Source of the DNA: Pomphorhynchus laevis
Taxonomy: Eukaryota > Acanthocephala > Palaeacanthocephala > Echinorhynchida > Pomphorhynchidae
Direction of reading: 5' to 3'
Assembly: GCA_012934845.2 (NCBI GenBank)
Contig: WNNJ02003028.1
Location: 372,001 to 436,000, forward strand
Length of the DNA: 64,000 nt
A program made the position numbers and the translations under genes. Position 1 is the first letter of the stretch; each line of letters begins with the position of its first letter. Below, one piece after another: positions 44,701 through 55,278 of this stretch. The notes beneath the pieces were generated by a model, which was not told where the DNA came from, did not search any database, and was given only the letters and a program-made list of their open reading frames with translations.

Positions 44701-44800
44701 CTAACTTAAAACAATCGGATTTTCATTGATATATTTTTTTAACCCTGTACCCAGCCTGTACGAGCTCTACGCTCTTTTGCTGCTGTTGTATTTAATAATA
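41759..44800 (+). mobile_element. LINE family C (Jockey/CR1 group), 5'-truncated, two breaks
   Basis: The endonuclease is in 41759-42499 (SNCLSMYNKFDEI, ALSETWLNNDIS, GGGVILYVKQPL, ILGDFNMPHVNWD). RT is in 42649-44709 (YRPISLTCVACKVLEKLLF, FFDLSKAFDRIYYDV, GVPQQSVLSPLLF, LYADDLKIW), with the C-terminus WKSWNKLPSQVVSASSILSF. Between them a stop (42497-42499) and a frame change near 42560-42580 break what was one protein. The tail ends in a TAA repeat from about 44788. No ORF1 is seen upstream, so the copy is probably 5'-truncated near 41750. The catalytic YADD is intact, while the GVPQG box reads GVPQQ. Confidence 0.85.
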
Positions 44801-44974
44801 ATAATGAAGAGTGGTCCCGCTTCATCATCGGGTGCCCCAACGTCTTTCGACAACGCGATCTTGTGGCTTTGACGTGTGCTTACAGAGAAGTCAATAGAGA
44901 GTGCATGCTCGAGGTTTGAACCCCGTACATAGAGTTTGCAATGCAAACGCCTCCACCATTCGGCCACGCGGGGC
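44800..44974 (-). mobile_element. tRNA-derived SINE
   Basis: On the minus strand it starts GCCCCGCGTGGCCGAATGG. It has a Pol III A box (TGGCCGAATGG, 44966-44956) and a B box (GGTTCAAACC, 44922-44913) at tRNA-like spacing, with an anticodon-arm-like GTTTGCATTGCAAAC between them. About 90 bases of unrelated body follow, then an ATT repeat tail. The body after the B box excludes an ordinary tRNA gene. It lies within the TAA-repeat tail of LINE C, which continues on its other side. Confidence 0.75.
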
Positions 44975-44989
44975 TTTAATAATAATAAT

Positions 44990-45590
44990 AATAACAAAAT
45001 CTATAAAATCGGCGTTAATTCAATTATGTAACATTGCTTTGGCAGTAAATCTCTGCGTTGAAAGTACTATGCAGTACTCGTCCGGAAGGTTTTGAAATAC
45101 AATTAAAATACAAATAAAATACCAATATTTTAAGCTTTCCATCAATTGATTAAATAAATTTAGTATGACGATCGTGCTTCGCCATTTTAAGATTTAGATT
45201 AACTTGAGTCTCCATTCTCTGTGGCTAAGTTTACATATGACATAAAAGTCGCTGGCTCAAATCAGTTATTTGTTGGGTTAAAGTTTTATTTCATTTGATA
45301 TCGATCTATTACACACCCTTTATCGATTGATTACTGTTTGACCATTGCTTATCGACACTGTAGAAAAGGGATGCGATTAAGATTCTCTACAAAATGTATG
45401 GTGAAATTAAATCAATTGATTTATATCATCGTATTTCTCTTTAAAAAACATAATTTGAAGTTTTTACGTTCTTTATTGCTTAACAATATAAAAATTTGAT
45501 TACTTTGAGATTTCTAATTACTTAACGATCTCAATGCTTGGTTACTACTACAATGCTCGATTACCTCAACTACAAAGCTCAATTTAGATT
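44990..45590. other. AT-rich spacer
   Basis: Between the LINE C/SINE complex and a plus-strand LINE D. No open frame of note, no exon with recognisable protein, no terminal repeats. Confidence 0.4.
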
Positions 45591-45599
45591 AACCAACCA

Positions 45600-47170
45600 G
45601 TATGCAACTATATGCCCATAAGATGAAGAAGATGTCGATCAAGGATAGGACGAGTATCGCTCGTCTTAACCCTTCTCAGTCTTCCTTTTGGAAGATTTTC
45701 AAGAAGGAGAAGTTTGTTTGTTGAAGGGATAGGGCTGCCGGGTGGATCGGTAGTATAGGCCTTGGAAAAGTTTTGGAGGAGTCACTAGCCCTACACAATT
45801 ATGGAGCCACTCAATCACCGCAACCAATCCCGCCTTGGGGAGACTTCAGGAGTAGAGATATATCTGTTCCTGATATTCTTAATGCCTGGGGACCTCTTCC
45901 GGGCACCTCCAAAACCGTCGCTCCACTCTCTTCACGTGTCTGTCAGCTTTTGACAGCCGATCAAAGAAGGGAGGTGGCTGTCACAATGCTTTTAGCCACC
46001 CCATCCGATGTGGCCTGTATCAATATTAGTCGAAGAATTTTTTTACCTAAAAAATATCCGGTCTCATGTCCTAAAGACCTGCGGCCCATTTCAATTAAAA
46101 ATTCCCTCGTATTGATCTATGAAAAAGCGCTTGCGCATAGAATCCGCGATCATTTAAGTAGGCGAAATTTAATCCCACCTGGTTTCCATGGGTTCGTCAA
46201 AGGTCGCTCGGTCCATTCAGCAGTAGGTGAAGTGCATCAGTTTTGTCGGGAGAATAGCCATCAACTTGCTGTGGCTGTTTTCCTTGACTTTTCTGCTGCA
46301 TTTGACCGCATCTCCATTCCTTTTGTTATCTCTTCTCTCAGGTCCCTCGGGTTGCCTGCGAGAATTGTTAACAGGGTGGAGATACTGCTGTACACCAAGC
46401 GATTTTACTATGATGATGATCCTGATGCGCGTCAGTTCTACCCTATTACGGGTGTGCCTCAAGGTTCCCCTCTTTCTCCTATCTTGTATCTTGCTGCTTC
46501 CATAAATCTCTTCAAAATATTTAAACAACGCGATCAACGTCTAGTGGTGTACGCTGATGACACCACAGCCCTGTTTTCTGGACGCAGGTGTAAGGACGTA
46601 ATCTCTAACATCAGCCATTTCTTTTTAAGATTAAAAGACCAGTTGCCCAGGTCCAATCTTGTTTTAAACTCCGCCAAATCGCAGGTGGTTGTCTTCCATG
46701 GCACCCCTGCGACGAAGCAAAAGCTTAAGAGACTAGCACTCTCTGATCTAGCCTCCTTATTTGCCTCTGAACCACTTCCTATCTTCACAAGTCGAGTAAA
46801 ATACCTGGAGTTCACCGTTTCGGTGAACTGGTCGGCGAAAGCCGACCTGGATAGACTAAAACGTATTCTGAAGAGAGCTAGTTGGGCTCTGAAACGGGCC
46901 CAGCATCTGTCGTTGAATGGGAAAACTCAGGTGCGCCTATGGGGCACCTGGGCTATCTCGGGATTAGTCTTCTTCTCTAGAGGACGTCCCCCAGAGCAAA
47001 GACTAAGGTTTCTTAAGCTCCTCGTCTCCCGCTTACCCAACATTGTTCGCGCCGACTGGACTCTTCGGGGGGGGTGAAAGACCCCGGGTGGTTTAGTCGG
47101 AAAGCAACGTGCTGGATTGGTTGGAGGGCTCAGATCCCTTTGGATTTGGGGACGCCATGAATGGTTGAAG
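45600..47170 (+). mobile_element. LINE family D, copy 3, RT half with tRNA-like 3' end
   Basis: The longest open piece of this family: 45773-47077 (434 codons). RT motifs in order: CPKDLRPISIKNSLVLIYEK, GFVKGRSVHSAVGEVHQF, VFLDFSAAFDRISIPFVISS, GVPQGSPLSPILYLAA, VYADDTTALFSGRRC, NLVLNSAKSQVVVF. The frame ends at 47077 after an extra G in a G-run. Directly after it, 47088-47160 is the tRNA-like 3' segment (GTGGTTTAGTCGG ... GGCTCAGATCCC). It is 5'-truncated within the region before RT. The ORF1 type in copy 2 places the family in the I/Jockey group. Confidence 0.8.
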
Positions 47171-47179
47171 AAGATATAA

Positions 47180-47960
47180 GAGATTAAACAATGAACTTCG
47201 GGCCAAAGTCCGTTGAAAGTTTTGGTGACTTTATTTATTACTTATCTGACTCTATTGTCTCTTTTTAATTACAGCCTGTATTTTCTTTAATAAAATCTTT
47301 ATTATTAGAATATCATTCTTTTTAAGGATGTGCTAAAAGAACGCAAATCAACCAAAGATGTGTAAAATATACGTTTCAGCAAAGTATTTCCAATCCTGTT
47401 TGTGCTTTAATTAAATTCTTAGCACAATTTTACTGTTTACATTTTACGCCTTTATTTTAATACGCGTGGAATATGACATAATTAAGATTATTTTTATTAA
47501 AGCATTTTTCTTTTAGCCGAATATTGTCTTTACAATTTTTTCAATGGTAAAATAATACTCGGTTTCCTTTTACGAGCCGTATTTTAGGTAAAAACGTTTA
47601 CTTACAAGTAAATATTTGAATAATGAAAATTAGTTTAATAGCGTAATAAGTTTGCTGGAATTTACATATTGCAATATGCAGGTATCTGTAAATACAAGCA
47701 AGTAGAATAAAGTTTAGCTGATTTATCCGTCATCGATTCTTAGATTAAACTTGAACAATTAAAATATGCGATTTCCATATAAGAGCTTTATTAATTATGA
47801 ATGGTGTATTAAAACGTTCATAATTTATTTTTTTTTGTTTTACAAATAACAATCTTTTAGGGAAGTAAAGTAATCATTAAATTAATACAATTGACTTAAG
47901 GAGAACGTTTGTCTTCTTCGTAGAGAACTGTTATTCTTTTAGCAAGACTGGCTGCTACCA
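47180..47960. other. AT-rich spacer
   Basis: No gene, repeat family or RNA feature recognised. Composition is close to the bulk intergenic sequence. Confidence 0.4.
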
Positions 47961-47965
47961 CCAGC

Positions 47966-48827
47966 CTACCATGTTCTTGCCCTTTGGAGCCTTCGCCAGA
48001 ATGCTGACACCATTTCCACATTTTGGAGGAGGTATGAAGTAGCATGTGAATCACCGGTAACGTGCTTTAATCTTTTTCCTATCTCCTTAAGAAGAGCCAA
48101 AGCGGAACGGCCCAGTGATACATAAGTCTCTACTCCAAAAGGGTAAAATATGTGGGACATGGTCAAGTCGGCATATTTCAGCCGTTTCTGCTCTTCGGCA
48201 TATGAAGCTGCTTCGCCCGCTACTCTGGCTGCGTTCCTAACATTGCTGGCTGCGAGGGTGTCAATGCAGGTGGCGTCCCACATCAAACATTTCCCTTCAC
48301 GCCAAGGGAAAATAGTGACTTCATCAAGACGTCGACCGTCCGATTTGCATACATTCGATGGCTCTAGAATGTTTGGGGGCGTTGACGGTGTTGATGACTC
48401 TGCTTATCACTGAATTCATTTCCGTGTGTCTGGGGAATCTGCCTCTCGAAATTCTGCATGCTAATCCGTGTCGTCCTGACTCATCAACAGACGCTTGACA
48501 ATGACATATGTATGGAGTACATGTATGAAGGCCTAGTCTTAGGGAAATGCTCAATCTCACAACCTCGTCATCGAGCAAAGTTCCCAGGGCACTAATAGAA
48601 ACTGTGTTTAGCCAAGCACCAGACTCACTTGTGGAGACCGCCATTATTCGCACGCGAGATGCCTCATCTTCCGAGCCTTCAATTAAAGATTCATGAACTC
48701 GTTTAACAAGGGGAGTGTCCCAAGCGGATTGTTTATGGCTATTAGGCAGTGCCTCACTGAGACCCGTCTTGGCCAACCAAGTTGAGTAGCCAGCGTCAAA
48801 ACGTGGGCAATGTGTAGAGTTATTCAA
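47966..48827 (-). mobile_element. retroelement-associated C-terminal module, broken
   Basis: Minus-strand translation shows SESGAWLNTVSISALG, LDDEVVRLSISLRLGL, CHCQASVDESGRHGLAC, RHTEMNSVI, MWDATCIDTLAAS and VTGDSHATSYLLQ. From memory, this arrangement (SGAWLN, a Cys-x-Cys ... GRHGLxC segment, then WDxTxxDTLA and VTGD) occurs in multi-copy invertebrate proteins downstream of an RT. The element class is not certain to me. No RT is attached here. It is one fossil fragment with at least one break. Confidence 0.5.
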
Positions 48828-48987
48828 AAGAATGTTGACGCAGTCCTTCGTTGGAACTACAGACGATAAAAAGCCGGAAGAGCAATGTTCGCTTTTTTCG
48901 TTTTGTATACTTATGAATGCTTCTAGAAATCAAGGATTCAGATAAACAAATTTTTTGGATTTTTGGACGCATCTTTATCCATCGTAA

Positions 48988-49200
48988 AAATTCTCAGATT
49001 GAACATGTATGTGCTTTGATGATGTGCTAATGAATGTTCGAAAATTCAATAATTTGGTGCAGCGTAATCAGAAAATTATGCATTTTAGCAGCTTTACTAC
49101 GTCCTTTATGTCAAATATACTAGGCACAAATACCCAAAAATATATATTGCTTACAATATTAGAAATCGAAGAAAGTGTAATGAATTAATGTAATTTAATC
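48988..49200 (+). repeat. 213-bp direct repeat, left copy
   Basis: Matches 49449-49661 over the same 213 bases with about four differences. The two copies exactly border a 248-bp LINE tail. The most economical reading is a very long target-site duplication. Confidence 0.85.
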
Positions 49201-49448
49201 CCGTCATACCCTCTGACTCCACGTTCCTAATTACTCCAACAACTACAGTCTCCGATCCTTCCTCGTCGCCGCCTCACTCGTCTGGAATCAACTCCCTCTC
49301 GACGTCCGCCGCGCCCCCTCCTTTATCACATTCAAACACCTCCTCCGTTCACACCTTCTCGACACATGATTTACATTTTTGTTTTGCTGTGGTCATGTAA
49401 GCGTGCGCTGGCACGCATTTGCCACGTTAAAATAAATCCTTTTTCTTT
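49201..49448 (+). mobile_element. 5'-truncated LINE tail (family A relative)
   Basis: Encodes the LINE C-terminus LRSFLVAASLVWNQLPLDVR, then SFITFKHLLRSHLLDT and a stop, as in 8350-8197 and more distantly 30830-30961. It is followed by the 3' stem-loop GCGTGC-GCTG-GCACGC (49401-49416) and CATTTGCCACGTTAAAATAAA. It is GC-richer than family A and forms a separate subfamily. It sits precisely between the 213-bp repeats. Confidence 0.8.
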
Positions 49449-49661
49449 AAATTCTCAGATTGAAGATGTATGTGCTCTGATGAGGTGCTAATGAATGTTC
49501 GAAAATTCAATAATTTGATGCAGCGTAATCAGAAAATTATGCATTTTAGCAGCTTTACTACGTCCTTTATGTCAAATATACTAGGCACAAATACCCAAAA
49601 ATATATATTGCTTACAATATTAGAAATCGAAGAAAGTGTAATGAATTAATGTAATTTAATC
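49449..49661 (+). repeat. 213-bp direct repeat, right copy
   Basis: Pair of 48988-49200. Differences cluster in the first third. After its end at 49661 the sequence continues with a short ATTTA-rich stretch. Confidence 0.85.
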
Positions 49662-49779
49662 ATTTATCTGTTTATTTATTTAATCATTTAATAATGTAAT
49701 TTAATCATTTTATATCGATTTTTCACAAAATTATAATAAAACAATTTTGTAAATAAATAAAGACTATCTTAATTCCAAA

Positions 49780-51360
49780 ACTCCATAAGAGGAAAAAAAG
49801 AAGAAAAACATCAGTATGTGTGTACGAGAATATCTGCACCAACTTTTCTCTACCAGAACTCTTGAGTCTTCTCTGTAATAATTACGACCTCAGGTTTAGA
49901 GGGATCTGAGCCCCCGGACCCACCAGCGTGCCGCCTTTCGACTGAATGGTCGAAAAAAAACCTTTCAGGGTTTCCCACCCTCTAAGAGTCCTGTCGAGGA
50001 GGAGTATGCTCGATATTCTTGATATGAGAAGTTTGAGAAACCTTAGTCTTTGCTCTGGGGGACGTCGTCTAGAAAATAAGACTAATCTCGAGATATCCCA
50101 AGTACCCCAAAGGCGTACTTGGGTTTTCCCATTTAATGACAGATACTGGACCCGTTTCAGAGGCCACCTAGCTCTCTTCAGGATACGTTTAAGTCTATCC
50201 AGGTCAGCTTTCGCTACCAATTTACCGTAACTGTGAATCCCAGGTATTTTACTCGACTTGTGAAGGTATGGAGAGGTTGATTAGTCAATATGGATGATAA
50301 AGCTGAGAGTCGTAGTCTCTTAAGTTTTCTTTGTGGCAGGGGCGCCATGAAAGACGACCACCTGCGATTTTTCGGAGTTCAAAATAAGATTGGAAAAGGT
50401 AAGCTGGTCTTTTAATCTTAAAAAGAAACTGCTGATGTCAAAGACTACATCTTTGCACCTGCGTCCAGAGAACATGGCTGTTGTATCATCAACGCATACC
50501 ACGAGATTTTGATCACGTTTAAAAGTCTTGAAAAAAAATGAAGCTTGCCATATATAAGATAGGAGAAAGAGGGGGTTCTTGATGCACACCTGTAATAGAG
50601 CAGGACTAACGTGTATCAGGGTTGTCTCCATAGTAGAGCCGCTTGATGTACAACAATATCTCCACCCTGTTAACAATTCTGGCAGGCAACCCAAGGGACC
50701 TTTGAGAAGAGATAACAAAAGGAATGGAAATACGGTCAAAGGCAGCAGAAAAGTCAAGAAAAACAGCCACAGCCAGCTGATGACTGTTATCCTGACAAAA
50801 CTGATGCACTTCACTAATTGCTGAATGTTCCGAGCGCCCTTTGACAAACCAATGAACACTCGATGGGATTAAGTTACGTCTACTTAAATTGTTGCGGATT
50901 CTACCTGCAAGCGCTGCTTCGTAGATGGATATGATGGAACTTTGAATCGAAATAGGCCGCAGGTCTTATGGGCATGAAACCGATTTTTTCTTTGGTAAAA
51001 ATATACTTCGGCTACACTTGATGCCGACTACATCGGATGTTGAGGCTAAAAGCATTGGACGACCACTTCTCTTCTTTGAATGACTGTCAAAAGCTGGCAA
51101 ACTCGAGAAGAGATTGGAGCGACGGATTTGGAGGTGCCCGGAAGTGGGCCCCATGAGTTAAGTGGACCCTTGAGTTTTGTTGGAGTGGGATTGGAAATAC
51201 GACCTCTATATGTTGTCGAAATTATCCCTATAGCTTGCGAATAAAGGTAAGAATTAAATTCGGTCAAACTCTCATTCCCTATTCTGGAGAAGAGTTGGAT
51301 AGCTGCCTGAAGAAGGCCACTCTGATAGGAGTGGCTTTCAAAAATATATTCAAAAGACAC
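49780..51360 (-). mobile_element. LINE family D, copy 4, 5'-truncated
   Basis: Minus strand from 51360: a pre-RT region (FESHSYQSGLLQAAIQLFSR, SLTEFNSYLYS), the WGPLPGTSKSVAPISSRVCQ box shared with copy 3, the RT core (HQLAVAVFLDFSAAFDRISI) and the C-terminus near 50220-49882 that ends inside the tRNA-like segment (49950-49870). It is broken by several frame changes. It abuts a foldback element at 51361. Confidence 0.75.
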
Positions 51361-52265
51361 TGTAATGCTTTTTAATTGAGAAATATTTTTTGGAGAAATA
51401 AGTTAAACTACTAAAAAATAATTTTAATTATTTTAAAATAAAATTAAAAATTAAATAATTTCACTCATATAAACAAATATTGCTTGAAGTTTTCAGTTTT
51501 AGACTGGATTATGATTAAGGATATGATTTCAAGCAATATTTAAACACTATCAATCCCCCTAGTACAAAAGTAAACTCTTAATGTCTCTTTCCATGAGGAA
51601 AGAGGATCGATAGTGTTTAAATATTTCCTCCTTAAGGAAAAAAGTGCAAAGTTTTTGAGAAGATGCTTGACGCGTCGATAGCCAGTGATTTGATTAATAC
51701 TATATAGCTTTAATAATACTATAGAAGCGCATGCTTACCTCAGAATTAGCCTTAGTTGCTGATTGCATCGAGCGTTTTCTTAAATACTTTGCTCCTCCCC
51801 CTTAAGGAATGGATCAAAGGTTATATCAAGTTTTATAAAAATGTGCGTAATTTATTCCAGTTCAAGTTTCAATATTTTTAAATAATGCATCAATATAAGA
51901 TACATATGATTTTATCTGCATAGTGAATTAAAGTATAAATATATGTATACGATCGTTTTACAATTTTGAATTAAAAAATGTAAAAATATGCACATGTTAT
52001 AATATGAAAATTTGTTGTAAATTAAAAATTAAATTACTATTTTGCTAAAATATTTGAATTCAAATAATAAAATTGTCTATACTCTTCAGAACAAGTTGGT
52101 CTTTTGAAATCATATTCTTAATATTGTCAAAACCTTTTCAAGCAATATCTGTTTATATGAATGAAATTATTTAATTATTAGTTTGATTTAAAAATAATTA
52201 CATTTATTTTTTGTACTTTAACTGATTTCTCCAAAACAATTCTTAATTAAAAGCGTATCGTTACA
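51361..52265. mobile_element. foldback/MITE-like element with ~150-170-bp inverted ends
   Basis: The left arm (about 51361-51530) and right arm (about 52107-52265) are inverted copies. Matched phrases are TTTTGGAGAAATAAGTTAAA/TTTTGGAGAAATCAGTTAAA and CATATAAACAAATATTGCTT/CATATAAACAGATATTGCTT. The arms are roughly 80-85% alike by eye. The 580-bp interior has no coding capacity but contains a further hairpin (51535-51625). No clear target duplication was found. This is a non-autonomous DNA element by structure; its superfamily is unknown. Confidence 0.55.
51535..51625. other. 91-nt hairpin with a 22-bp stem
   Basis: AATATTTAAACACTATC followed by aATCC (51535-51556) pairs with GGATcGATAGTG and the rest of 51604-51625, with one non-Watson-Crick position, leaving a 47-base loop. 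It lies just inside the left arm of the foldback element. Confidence 0.5.
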
Positions 52266-54900
52266 TAATATTTTGTGAAATATAAAATTTTCAAAACGTT
52301 TTCTCGCACCAAACAAACAAGATCCCAAATTTATGTTGAAATGTAATTTTTATCCAAGTGACTTACGTATTTTCGTTGTTACGATTTATTAGTGGAGTAT
52401 AAATCCTGTTCATTAGTTATAAATATAATCTTTCTGCATCATCTTTGATAATGATACATATTTAATTTAACAATTAATTAAGAATTTGAAATGATTTTTA
52501 AACGAAAAGTTTAAAAATCATTGAATTTTTATCGTGGATTTTTCACAATATAAAAGTTACACCTAAGGCGAAAGCAATTCTCCACAAAATGTTAAATATG
52601 TAATTACATCATCGTAATCATTACAGTTAAGAAGATAACATTATAATAATTGAGCAGAGCGATTGTATAAACTGACATTATAAATTGTATAATTAAATGG
52701 TATACTAAAATTGTATACAAAACTCTACTAATGCTTATACTCAAGCTGCTGCAGAATTTGAAATGATTTTTAAACGAAAAGTTTAAAATATTGAAATAAA
52801 ATATTAGCTATTCACAATATTGTCCAAATAATGAACTTTGTATATTAATAATCTTTCTGCATCATCTTTGATAATGATAAATATTTTATCAAACAATTAA
52901 ATACAACAATATTTCTGCATCATCTTTGATGGTGATAAGAATATTATAAAATAATTTAATTATTTGAAATTCTGCCAAGAAAGTTGGTAGAACATTTTTG
53001 TTGTCAAGTATAGTACAAACTTACTTGTATTAGCGGGGCAGGTTGATTTCATGATGCTCGGGTAAATATATTTTTAACGTCTAATTACAGAATTTTAAAA
53101 CTGAAATAACTATAGTATATAATAAGAACATACTATTTGTATTTGAATAATTTTTGTTAAATGATGGTCAATTACCTTAAATTTAAATTTAATTCATCGA
53201 AATCGTTTTTAACTGCAATTTTCTAAGGGTTGTGTTATTAATGCTTGAATAAATACAACATGGCTGTAAGACAATATATGTAGACAGAAATGTTCTCACA
53301 TTTACGAAAATATTAAATAAAACAGCAAGAATTAGGTTTTACCTATTATCAGTGATCTCGCAAAATATATTTTTTAATCTTATTTTTGGAGTTTTTATGT
53401 TTGCCTGATATCTATTAGAAAACCTTATACGAAATACCTTTAAATATCAAAAATAACAACATGCAATTTTAAATTATTAAGTGGAAACTTTTAAGATATT
53501 AATGAAAATTTAAATTTTCAATCTTTAAAATTATATACAGATTTACATTAATACGGATTTTCAAAGAAAGAGATTAAGTAAAACATTGCCAATCGATGAT
53601 TGATTATTATAAAATTAAACTTATATAATTAAATTTACTTATGGATTTATAAGTATTCCGTGTATATAATTGTTATACTACTATATATGTTATATTAGTA
53701 CATATTACATACATTATCCGTATGTATTTAGTACGCTGCTCTCGGTTAGTCGATGCGCAGGAGCCGAAACATGGAAATATAGTGATTCCTCATAAATAAT
53801 CTGTTTTCAATTCTAAGTGAATGTATATTATATACAATCTAATTATCGAATTATTGAAATAATATTAGATGATTTTATAAAAATACAATATCATTTTTTG
53901 ATGAGAAGATAGTTATTAGTCAAAGCAAAACTCAAAATACAATGTTACAAACGTCTCCTAGCGAGCAACAGTCATTAAAATCAGCCAATTTCGCAATCGA
54001 TATATCAATGACTTAAATAACTCATTGCTAAAACAAGTCTCTTGATGTGGTCGACATAGCGTTCCGCATTATACGTATTTTGGCTATCATTATCCGTATT
54101 TTAGCTATCATTATCCGTATTTGAGCATATCATTTTTTGATAGAAATAATAAATTCTAATTTTAATGGGAACATATTTTGATATTTGAAGAAATAAATTA
54201 TAAAATATAATTTTTAAAATATAATTTGTCTTAGATTCTATTACTTTCGATAATTATAATTTAATTTAGTTAATCTGAATAATCAGTAATTAATATTTTT
54301 ATATTTAAGTAATTATTTTAAAGGGAATACATTATTAGTTCGTAGTACTGTGTTTGTTGCTGTATACAGCTTCTTGGCTTTGGTGACAGAGGTTATTTTT
54401 ACTATTGATGTTTAACAATTGAAGTTAATAAATACATATTTAGCTTTGTATTGCTTAGTTTAAGACAAAGATGATAATAGGAAATAAATACAAATAACTG
54501 CTAAGTTGTAGTGGCTTTGTAAAATGAAAGGGCAATGAAATATGTGAAAAATGGATGGACATTTGAGAAAGCAATACAATATAATGTATCATATAAATTT
54601 TTTTAGCATAAACATATTTAGAGTAAACTATCTCCAATCATTTTTAAATTAATAACAGATTATTAAGAAATTAATAATCTGTTAGAAATTAACTGTATTG
54701 CTCAAGTGTCTGGAACGTTGACGACAACGAATCTAGCGAGCAGGACGAAAAAAATTTCATTACGAATATTCTGCGATTTCGACTACTGCCTTCTGTTAAA
54801 AAATGATTAAGAATGCAGATCTGACGATGTGTGTACATGGGTTCATGTCTAACTGATTAAGTTCTAATACTGTCGTTCTATGTATACTATCAAATGATAA
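52266..54900. other. AT-rich intergenic region with short local repeats
   Basis: The phrase TTTCTGCATCATCTTTGATA occurs three times (near 52432, 52853 and 52914), and GAATTTGAAATGATTTTTAA near 52488 and 52753. A short tandem repeat of TAGCTATCATTATCCGTATT type lies at 54066-54123. No exon or RNA gene recognised. Confidence 0.5.
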
Positions 54901-54921
54901 TATACATAGAAATACGAATGT

Positions 54922-55218
54922 TCAAGAGGAATTCCAAATTCGAATTGATCTCGCAGCTATTGGATTATCTTGACACAATTCCGCTTTATATGAATAAATG
55001 CTAATTAAACATTTAGACAGTTCATTTACATTATGGCATTGCAAACTGCAATTACCAACATTAAGATAGCACAGCTGGGTCAGAACAACATAAAATTTCG
55101 CTTGATTTTGAATACAAATTTTGCTATTTTGTACTTTGGTACGTGTATTTGGTTCGTACACTTCATTTGAGATTAAATTATTAATTAAGTTAACTGTAAA
55201 CTGAACAGATTGAAACAA
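54922..55218 (-). CDS. unrecognised 98-codon ORF upstream of the PI3K gene
   Basis: An open minus-strand frame with four Cys, read divergently from the PI3K gene whose start lies 61 bp away. The amino-acid mix is fairly normal for coding (YVVLTQLCYLNVGNCSLQCH), but I recognise no family and no splice partner. It could be an exon of an unknown divergent gene, or chance in the PI3K promoter. Confidence 0.2.
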   Translation of the reverse strand: MFQSVQFTVNLINNLISNEVYEPNTRTKVQNSKICIQNQAKFYVVLTQLCYLNVGNCSLQCHNVNELSKCLISIYSYKAELCQDNPIAARSIRIWNSS

Positions 55219-55278
55219 ATTGTTTCACTGATTTATTTTTTACCTTAAGGTTTTTTAGATAAAATCGTTTATTAGAAT

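Noticed and set aside
44900-44974. tRNA gene on the minus strand
   Set aside because: A and B boxes are good, but the acceptor ends do not pair and a non-tRNA body with an ATT tail follows. It is a SINE.
47088-47160. independent tRNA gene
   Set aside because: The arms pair poorly and the segment recurs at the same place in every family D LINE, so it belongs to the LINE.
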